In this document: positions 57,125-64,000 of the stretch, in pieces | Layout of the letters: every line of letters begins with the position of its first letter | How positions within the stretch are numbered: the first letter of the stretch is position 1 | NCBI GenBank assembly: GCA_022059125.1 | Contig: JAEUWY010000004.1 | Span: 2,356,001 to 2,420,000, forward strand | Length of the DNA stretch: 64,000 nt | Source of the DNA: Corynespora cassiicola | Taxonomy: Eukaryota > Ascomycota > Dothideomycetes > Pleosporales > Corynesporascaceae | Direction of reading: 5' to 3' | The notes under the pieces: model-generated | Seen by the model: the letters and a program-made list of their open reading frames with translations, nothing else | Told to the model about the DNA's origin: nothing | The model's database searches: none | Position numbers and translations under genes: made by a program

Positions 57125-58979
57125 ATGGCTCACTTTCTGCCTCTGCTCCCGGTGCTCGTTTCCCTTTGCTCCCCCGCTGCGGCCCAAGCAAGCAACGGCT
57201 CGACCCCTACCTTTACCTTGCCCGAAGGGTACCGCACGGCAACTTTCAATGCTTCGGCACAGCCCACGGCCTTCAACCGCTCGGATTTCTCGGACAGTGC
57301 GCTCAATGAGCTCTGGAATCTCGTTGGTCCCGTCGAAGTAGGACCAGTCACTAGCACGGTGACGCCGACCCCAGAGCCTACGCCCTATCCACAGCCAGAC
57401 GCAAACCGTTTCCACGGATTGGTGGCCTCAGGCCTCGACCCCGAAAGCCGTGACCTCAAGCTCCCGGCCAATTTCAAGTGGGGTCTGTCCAGCAGTTGCT
57501 ACCAGGTTGAGGGTGCTGTCCGAGATGAGGGCAGGGGACCTAGCATCTGGGATCTGCTCTCGCACAGAGTGCCCAATTTCGTCTCGGACAATTCGACAGG
57601 AGATGTGGTTGCAAGCCACTATTGGTTGTACAAGCAGGATTTTGCCAGGCTGAGGGAGCTGGGAGTTCCAGGTATGGACCCTGTCGGTATGGTGCGCACG
57701 TCCTGGAAGCTAATATTCGTCAATTGTAGCTTTTACTCCCAGCTTTGCCTGGCCTCGATTCTTCCCATTCGGCAAGGGTCCCGTCAATGAGCAGGCGGTC
57801 GCCCACTACGACGATGTGCTTTCGGAAATGCTGAAGAACGGCATCCACCCGGCAGTCACGCTCTTCCACTGGGACACGCCCCTCGCCCTCTTCTCCGAGT
57901 ACGGTGCATGGACGGACCGCCGCATCGTCGACGACTTCTTCAACTACGCCAAGTTCGTCATCTCCCGCTACGACCACATCGTCGACGAATGGTACACCAT
58001 CAACGAGCCGCAGTACTGCAACTGGCAATACAGCGACTACCCGGCCGGCGAATACTACCCAGCCCCCAACGGCGTCACGGGCGGCGACGAGGCCCGCTTC
58101 CTCTGCGGCCACCACACGCTCCTCGCGCACGCCAAGGTGGCAAAATGGTACCACGAAGAATTCCAAGGCCGCGGCCGCATCACCTTCAAGAACTCGGGCA
58201 ACTACTTCGAAGCCAATAGCACCTCCGAGGGCGACCAAATCGCCGCCCAGCGCAACTTCGACTTTAGCATCGGCTGGTTCGGCGGGCCTTGGACCGACGG
58301 CGATTACCCCCAGTCCCTCAGGGACACGCTGGGAGACCTGCTCCCCGAGTTCACGGACGAGGAGAAGGAGTTGATCAAAGGGTCCTGCGACTTCTACGCC
58401 ATCGATCCCTACACGTCGTACACGGCCTTTGAGATCGCCGGCGGGCTCGAGAACTGCACCTCCAACCGCACCCACCCGTCGTTCCCCGAGTGCGCCGGCT
58501 CCAACCAACTCGCGCCCTCTGGCTTCCCCCTGGGCCCCGCCGCGGACCCCGAGGTCAGCTGGCTCGTAAACAACCCCTCGGGCGTGCGCAAGTACCTCAA
58601 GCACATCACCCAGGTCCTCTTCCCCTCCGTCCCCGACATTGTCGTCACCGAGTTCGGGTTCGCGGAGCCGTTTGAGGCCTCGTTCCCCACCGTCGCGCAG
58701 GCCCTGTGGGATCTGCGGCGCGCGGACTATCTGCAGAATTACCTGGACAATATCTTGCTGAGCATACACGAGGACGGGGTCAATGTTACGGGGGCGTGGG
58801 GGTGGGCCATCTTTGACAATTTCGAGTGGAGGCAGGGCAATCAGGTGCGGTTTGGGTTGCAGTACGTCAATTATACGAGCTTGGAGAGGTTTCCCAAGGC
58901 GAGTATGTTTCAGTATCTCAATTGGTTTGGGGAGCATGAGGCGGAGGCGGGGAGCAACGCGACCGTGAAGATGGTCTAG
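57125..58979 (+). CDS. Secreted GH1 beta-glucosidase with an N-terminal extension
   Basis: Model: exons 57125-57671 and 57730-58979 with a 58-bp intron, giving 598 aa; the join is ELGVPAFTPSFAWPRFFPFG. ATG 57125 gives a signal peptide (MAHFLPLLPVLVSLCSPAAA). The GH1 barrel starts at about 113 with LPANFKWGLSSSCYQVEGA. The acid/base Glu is at about 275 in WYTINEPQYCNW and the nucleophile Glu at about 490 in IVVTEFGFAEP. Most GH1 enzymes have TENG at the nucleophile; TEFG is seen in a fungal secreted subgroup. WGWAIFDNFEWRQG closes the aglycone side. Residues 21-112 precede the barrel, with a Thr/Pro linker (TVTPTPEPTPYPQP); GH1 enzymes normally have little before the domain. Many N-glycosylation sequons fit an extracellular enzyme acting on cello-oligosaccharides or plant glucosides. 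The last 300 bp are G-rich. Confidence 0.94.
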
Positions 58980-59959
58980 ACTAGAACGACAGGTCGGGGT
59001 CGAAAGTGGAACTAGTTGCTGTTGAAAAGTTCAAGAATCCAATTCATGCGTTTTGCTGTTGGGCCAACGTCATGAAATGCGTAGTACAGGGTGAATATAG
59101 GCCCATGTCGATGTATGCACCCATGGCATCGGTGTTCCCTGCATGGCAAACCTGCGGGGCGAAAGGCATGAACTCGGGGAATTATTTAAAGTTGTACGCC
59201 AAGCTAAGCGTTCAATAATTTCAAAACGGACTATCGGATGTCCAGGGTCTTGAGCACCAGGGCAAATGCATGCTCGATGTATTGATATACCGAGACGCTA
59301 CAATATTAAAGCCAGGTACTCAGGGGTTACTCTGCTACACATGCTCTGGTAGGCCCGAAAACTGAGCAGACTTTACGGACTATCGAATATTCTGTTTCTG
59401 GATATATAACACGACATATAGTTCCAGAGCTATCTGGTCGAGATCATTGAGCTTTGAAACTACCGTTTGACTATTCTTCTCTTATGCGACTCTCGACAGA
59501 AAACATGGTTGTGAACATCATTTTCAGCTAGCTTGAGGACTATGTATGATTCTCTGTTCGGCACAATAGGTCTTGTCTACTCGTGCTCAATCATTCATGT
59601 CCTTTGGCATGCAGGTGATGGTCCGAACACGTGGCAAGCCTCGAAAAGCAAGAGGCTTAGGTACTCCGTAGTTTTGCGATTGTCCGGAGATTCATCTTGT
59701 ACGAGTTTGCCAGAATATTCTCTGAGACGCACGGTTCAATTATATTCGTGAACTATCAGCATGGCTGTGTAGGTCGTGAGTCACCGTCAGGCATCAATTG
59801 TGGCAATGTCAGCCTGGATGCGGTCATAGCACCCGCCATATAACTTCTTACTTTCCCAACATAGCGTCAGACAATTTAAACCTCATTCTTGCCAAATAAT
59901 CTGATTCCGCTTAAAATTATTCCTGCATCCATTGCCTAAACAACGTTCAGCACGTGGAA
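58980..59959. other. Intergenic, AT-richer, no supported gene
   Basis: 980 bp upstream of the interrupted eRF3-like frame, noticeably AT-richer than the rest of the window from about 59200. No open frame with recognisable product. The eRF3-like frame is closed by TAA at 59912, so no further N-terminus lies here in frame. Confidence 0.5.
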
Positions 59960-61399
59960 ATGCCTTCCAACGATCTCGCCCAGTCGCGCCCTGCTGCGAC
60001 GCAAGTCGACAGCGTCGTGGCGGCTTTGCAACAGACGCACATCGACGACAAGTGACTCGACAACACGGCTGGCAAAGATCACATCAATGTCATATTCCTC
60101 GGCCACGTCGATGCTGGCAAGTCAACTTTGGGAGGGTCGATCCTTGTGTCGACTGGCATGGTTGAGGAGCGCACCCTTGAAAGATACAAGGCAGAAGCCA
60201 AGGCGGCTGGAAAAGAGTCTTGGTACCTGTCCTGGGTCTTGGATCAGAATGCCGAGGAACGGCAGACTGGCAAGACGATCGAGATCGGACGCGGGTACTT
60301 TCAGACGGACAAGAGGAGGTACTCTATCCTCGATGCTCCAGGACATAGTACATATGTGCCGAACATGATTGGAGGGGTTTCCCAAGCCGACGTGGGCATC
60401 TTGGTAATCTCGGCGAGGAAAGGAGAGTACGAAGCTGGATTTGGAAAGAAAGATGGGAGCCACGCAAAAGGAGGACAAACGAGGGAGCATGCAGTTCTTG
60501 CCAAGACCCAAGGATTGAAGAAGGTTGTCGTGGTGGTGAACAAAATGGACGATGCCACGGTCGAGTGGAGCGAGGCTCGCTATACCGAATGTACAAGCGA
60601 GCTTTTCGACTTTCTAAGGCGCATTGGATACTCGAAGAAGGACCTCACATTCATGCCGGTATCCGCGCAGACAGGGCTAAACATACGAGACCGCATCTCC
60701 AAGGACGCGGCTCCGTGGTATGATGGGCCATCGCTTCTCGATTGCCTCGACGGAATGACTGGATTAAAGCGTGACGTCAAAGGACCTTTCATGATGCCTG
60801 TGGCCACAAAGCACAAGGACAAGTCGATGGTAGCCGAAGGAAAGATTATTTCTGGAGGAGTGAAGAAGGGCGACCAAGTATTGATCCTGGGGGGTAGCTA
60901 TCGCAAGTCAACCACAGTGTCGGCCGTCTATGGCGAGACTGAGGAAGAGGTCGGATGCGCCATGTCAGGAGATCACGTTCGCCTCAAGTTGAGAAATGTG
61001 GAAGAGGATGAAGTTGGGACAGGATTCGTGGTCTGCTCGCCGTCTCACCCTGTACATTGTGTTGGGGCTTTCGAGGCACAGCTGGTCATTCAGGAGCTGC
61101 AGCCAGGGTCAGTCATTTCAGCTGGCTCATCATGCGTGTGCCATGTCCATGCAGCACAAGTGGAGGTTTCTATCAGCCAGCTGCTACACAGAGTTGAGAA
61201 AGGGACGGGTCGGCGTAGCAAGAAGCCGCCAGTCTATGCCACCCAAGGCATGAGCATCATCGCGCGGATGGAAGTGGCTGGAGGAGGCAGCATCTGTGTG
61301 GAAAGATTCGAAGACGTCGAGCAGTTTGGGAGGTTTACACTCCGAGACCAGGGCCAGACGATTGCGATTGGGAAGGTGTTGAGTCTCATGACGGAATAA
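59960..61399 (+). CDS. eRF3/Sup35-like translation-termination GTPase paralogue, frame interrupted by UGA
   Basis: From ATG 59960 a frame codes 31 residues (MPSNDLAQSRPAATQ... HIDDK) to TGA at 60053-60055. The same frame then runs 447 codons without a stop. Right after the TGA comes DHINVIFLGHVDAGKST (G1), then ESWYLSWVLDQNAEERQTGKT (eRF3-type G2 region), DAPGHSTYVPN (G3), VVNKMDD (G4) and the two beta-barrel domains ending FTLRDQGQTIAIGK, a complete eRF3 C-domain. The next in-frame ATG (60170-60172, MVEERTLERY) lies after the P-loop, so it cannot start a working GTPase. No intron can remove the TGA: no donor is present in the needed phase. The Gln/Asn-rich N and charged M regions of Sup35 are missing, and the gene is intronless. 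Either a pseudogenised duplicate or a readthrough gene; the G-motifs are all intact. Confidence 0.75.
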
Positions 61400-62689
61400 G
61401 CTGGTTAGATGGAATGGGCGGGTGGCACTGCTGAGGAGGGAATCTCGATTGTTATAGGCGGAGGAAATGGCACGTAGTTGACCGACATTGGCCATGAAAT
61501 GGACCAGCAAGCAGGAATCTATAGCCCTCAATGGAGCCGATTTCTTTTCTTCGTTCGGAGCGCGTCTGCACAAATGGCCGAGGTACCGTCAGCCACACGA
61601 GGGGACACACGATCAACGCTGGGCTAGCACATCGTGTCTGCTTGCAAAGACCTGGTCCTGGTCGTGGTTGGCGGGCCAGAGACAGCGCGTATGTGTGTTT
61701 CATGTGATGTGTGCTGGCCGTGTGCTGTTTGTGGGCTGCGGTTTGCAGGCGGCGTTCCCGTCCAAGGGCGAGCCAGACGAGCCAGGCATAGCAGCAGGTC
61801 CAGGAGGCCCAGCAGGCCCAGCACGTCGTTTGAGAGGGGACCGGACGACGGAGTGTGGGTGTCATGGGGCGCGGTGGGCGGAGGAGCGATGACGGGGCGG
61901 GTTAGCGGGCAGCGGGCAGTGGGTGCGGTGCGCTGCTCTTATCGCGGACGGCGATTAGACACGGCCCCGTGACCGGGGTCGTTGGACGCGGGAAGGTGCC
62001 CAGGTGGATGCGCGAATGCAGGCAGGCACGCAGGCACGTAACGGGTAGGCAGCCAGGAAGGTACCTCCTCCATCTGCTCCAGGCCCGCCCGCCTCTACAA
62101 GCCAACGCCGCTGCTCCCCCAGCACCACGACTCCTCCGCTCTCTCATCCATCCCCCCCGCGCGTGGCCCTGGCTGTCCCCGACGCTGTCCTGCCAAGTCG
62201 AGGCGTGCCGAATTAAGGTTAACGCTTTCGGCCCAGGCATCTTGCGTCGACTACCCGGCCCTCGCTGCTTGCTGAGCACTGAGCACCGAGCACTGAGCGC
62301 TGCACGACGAGCTATCTTACACCCACCTGCTGCTTCACGACTCAGACGCCTCCCCACTGCACACCACCCGCATCTACACCCTCGTGCCGACACCCTGCGT
62401 TGCTGCGAGCATCCAAAACGCCGCCCTGACGACAGCTGCCGGCCACCTTGGACGCTGACCGGCCGCCATCGTCATCCCCACTGGCGACATCGACCCGCCT
62501 GTTACCTCCGAGCTCGCCCCTCGCCTCACATCTCCGCCTGAAACCCGCTCGCCCAGCTCGGAGCCGCACTGCCTCTGCTCCAGCTCCCCACCGCCCGGCC
62601 TCCTGCTGATGAGTCCTCCATCCCTCGCTACCAGAGCCATCTAAGGGCGTTACTGCTCCCGCCAACTCGTGCCCGCTGGAGCGCGGGTG
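61400..62689. other. Intergenic, no supported gene
   Basis: About 1.3 kb between the eRF3-like frame and the GID7 gene. GC-rich with C-rich plus strand from about 62070. Only low-complexity open frames. Confidence 0.5.
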
Positions 62690-62996
62690 ACCTTCCCCAG
62701 AGTTCGTCCTGGCCGACGAAATCCCCCCAAGTCCCCCCACCCCATTCGCCTCCGACCGCCCATCCACGCCGAATCCCCAAGCTTCTCCTTCCCCGGAATT
62801 CTCTGCCCGATCTACCACCCCCGAACTCGCCCCCAGCGCCACCGCCGAACCGACCGCCGCTGCCTCGACCAACGCTGGAAAGCGCAGGCACAGCTCCTCT
62901 GAGAACGACCAGCACTCAGAGAGTTCCGATTCCGACCCATCCAGAGGCCGGTCCTCCCGCCACATCTCGAAGCGAAGGCGCAGAACGGACGGGACC
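62690..62996 (+). other. Open, coding-like extension upstream of the GID7 start
   Basis: The GID7 reading frame stays open without an ATG from a TGA just before 62690. It reads as a Pro/Ser/Thr-rich stretch, then NAGKRRHSSSENDQHSESSDSD and SRHISKRRRRTDGT. The latter is charged and NLS-like rather than random, so the true N-terminus may lie in a spliced exon further upstream. No convincing donor and start pair was found. Confidence 0.45.
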
Positions 62997-64000
62997 ATGC
63001 GCCTTGACAGCGACGCTTCTAAACCGTCCCAGACACCTCCACAGGCGTACCTGAATGGTTCAACCCGCTCGCCGGGGTCGCGCTCCTCCCAGGCCAGGGT
63101 TGCAAACGGCGATTCGCAGTCAAAACCCGAGAGCAACGGCTCCTATACCAATGGCAATGCTGTAGCCAACGGAAGGCCTGTCCAGTCCACCTACTTTGGC
63201 CACGACCGCGAGGAGGTGACTCGCATTCTGATTCAGAGCTTGACTGATCTGGGATATCATGGAGCTGCGGGGACCCTCGTGAAAGAGAGTGGCTATCAGC
63301 TGGAAGGCCCGACTGTGGCCTCGTTTCGGAGTGCTGTACTGAATGGAGACTGGGCAGAGGCGGAGGAGCTGCTGTTTGGATCGAGTTCATACGACAACGG
63401 CGGAGGAATTCATCTGGATGGGACCGGCTATGGCAAATCATGGTCGAAATCGGCACGGTCGGCGGCGGCACACACTCGCTCGTCCGGGGGCTTGACCCTC
63501 GCCGAAGGCGCTAATAGGGATGAGATGTTGTTTTGGATGAAGCAGCAAAAGTACCTGGAACTGCTAGAGAAACGAGACATAGGCCAAGCTCTCATGGTCC
63601 TACGTCAAGAATTGACCCCCCTGCACCGGGACACTGGCAAACTGCATGCTCTTTCAAGGCCAGCACTACCCATGCTCCGTGTGCGATACCTTATAGCTGA
63701 CAGCCTATAGTTTGATGATGTGTCCCTCTGCCGAAGACTTAAAATCGCAAGCTCAGTGGGACGGTGCAAACGGCGAATCCCGCAGCCTGCTGCTTTCCGA
63801 GCTTTCACGTCAGCTGGCTCCACCTTTACCGGTCTTCGTAACTGACACCATTCAGGTTCGATATCGCCTAGCGTCATGATTCCCGAACATCGACTGGCCG
63901 TCCTGATAGATGAGGTCAAAGAAGGCTGGATTTCGAACTGTCTCTACCACAATACGGCTGATTCCCCCTCGCTCTACGTGGACCACAACTGCGACCGGGA
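62997..64000 (+). CDS. GID/CTLH E3 ligase subunit GID7 (WDR26-like), 3' partial
   Basis: Model: exons 62997-63658, 63711-63808 and 63856 to beyond the window end (at least 301 aa). The first intron (52 bp) starts GC rather than GT; the second is 47 bp. The joins give LHALSSLMMCPSAEDLK and LSRSISPSVMIPEHRLAVLI. ATG 62997 is the first ATG in frame but the frame is open further upstream. Residues 1-60 are disordered. A LisH motif follows (VTRILIQSLTDLGYHGAAGTLVKESG, about 75-105), then the CTLH segment (ASFRSAVLNGDWAEAEELL, and MKQQKYLELLEKRDIGQALMVLRQEL). The WD40 propeller would lie past the window end. GID7 is a subunit of the GID ubiquitin ligase that degrades gluconeogenic enzymes in yeast; WDR26 is the animal counterpart. 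Confidence 0.9.

Noticed and set aside
57720..58937. 405-codon open frame antisense to the GH1 gene
   Set aside because: It mirrors the sense gene almost end to end, has Val/Gly/Arg-rich composition without any domain, and arises from strongly C-ending codons on the sense strand.
62342..63136. 264-codon minus frame at the GID7 5' end
   Set aside because: Gly/Ser/Glu-rich composition opposite the GID7 N-terminus; shadow of the coding strand.

Overview
The window is nuclear DNA of a filamentous ascomycete (Pezizomycotina). The evidence is: genes of 1.3-3.7 kb on both strands with no operons; many introns of about 46-90 bp with GT/AG ends; secreted plant-polysaccharide and lignin-related enzymes (tannase-family feruloyl esterase, GH1 beta-glucosidase, GMC oxidoreductase); a hybrid histidine kinase; NmrA; and a single dispersed 5S rRNA gene. 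The class cannot be fixed from the sequence alone. No CRISPR array, insertion sequence or intact transposon was seen.

Layout. 1-1.4 kb: 3' part of a METTL25-like methyltransferase gene. 1.9-4.3 kb: secreted S41 peptidase. 6.5-8.2 kb: BCS1-like AAA ATPase. 9.5-11.4 kb: secreted DUF1996 protein. 14-15.9 kb: LCCL membrane protein, divergent from an ARO8-type aminotransferase (16.7-18.6 kb). 19-20.8 kb: secreted GMC oxidoreductase. 21.7-23.4 kb: feruloyl esterase. 24.1-27.3 kb: hybrid histidine kinase. 27.9-28.0 kb: 5S rRNA gene. 28.7-30.4 kb: low-complexity protein. 31.2-32.0 kb: p24 cargo receptor. 32.5-36.2 kb: USP7/Ubp15 deubiquitinase, divergent from a mitochondrial pyruvate dehydrogenase kinase (37.2-38.9 kb). 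39.4-41.6 kb: unknown protein. 42.5-43.8 kb: low-complexity membrane-anchored protein. 44.1-45.0 kb: mitochondrial ribosomal protein bL19. 45.7-47.0 kb: NmrA. 49.2-51.4 kb: L-asparaginase with ankyrin repeats. 53.2-54.3 kb: unknown protein with nucleotidyltransferase-like motifs. 55.1-56.2 kb: NAP/SET-family histone chaperone. 57.1-59.0 kb: GH1 beta-glucosidase. 60.0-61.4 kb: eRF3/Sup35-like GTPase interrupted by an in-frame UGA. 63 kb to the end: GID7/WDR26 subunit (partial).

Most genes are unrelated housekeeping or secretory functions, and there is no convincing biosynthetic cluster. Two neighbour pairs deserve thought: NmrA next to asparaginase (both nitrogen metabolism), and the GMC oxidoreductase next to the feruloyl esterase (both secreted, same strand). 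The most unusual locus is the intronless, prion-domain-less eRF3 paralogue at 59,960-61,399. Its reading frame keeps every GTPase motif but is cut by UGA-C just upstream of the P-loop, so it is either a recent pseudogene or a readthrough-dependent release-factor paralogue. A second interrupted frame (UAG at 39,344) lies upstream of the unknown protein at 39.4 kb.

Intron borders were placed by hand from splice consensus, frame continuity and recognised family sequence, so any one border could be off by a few bases.
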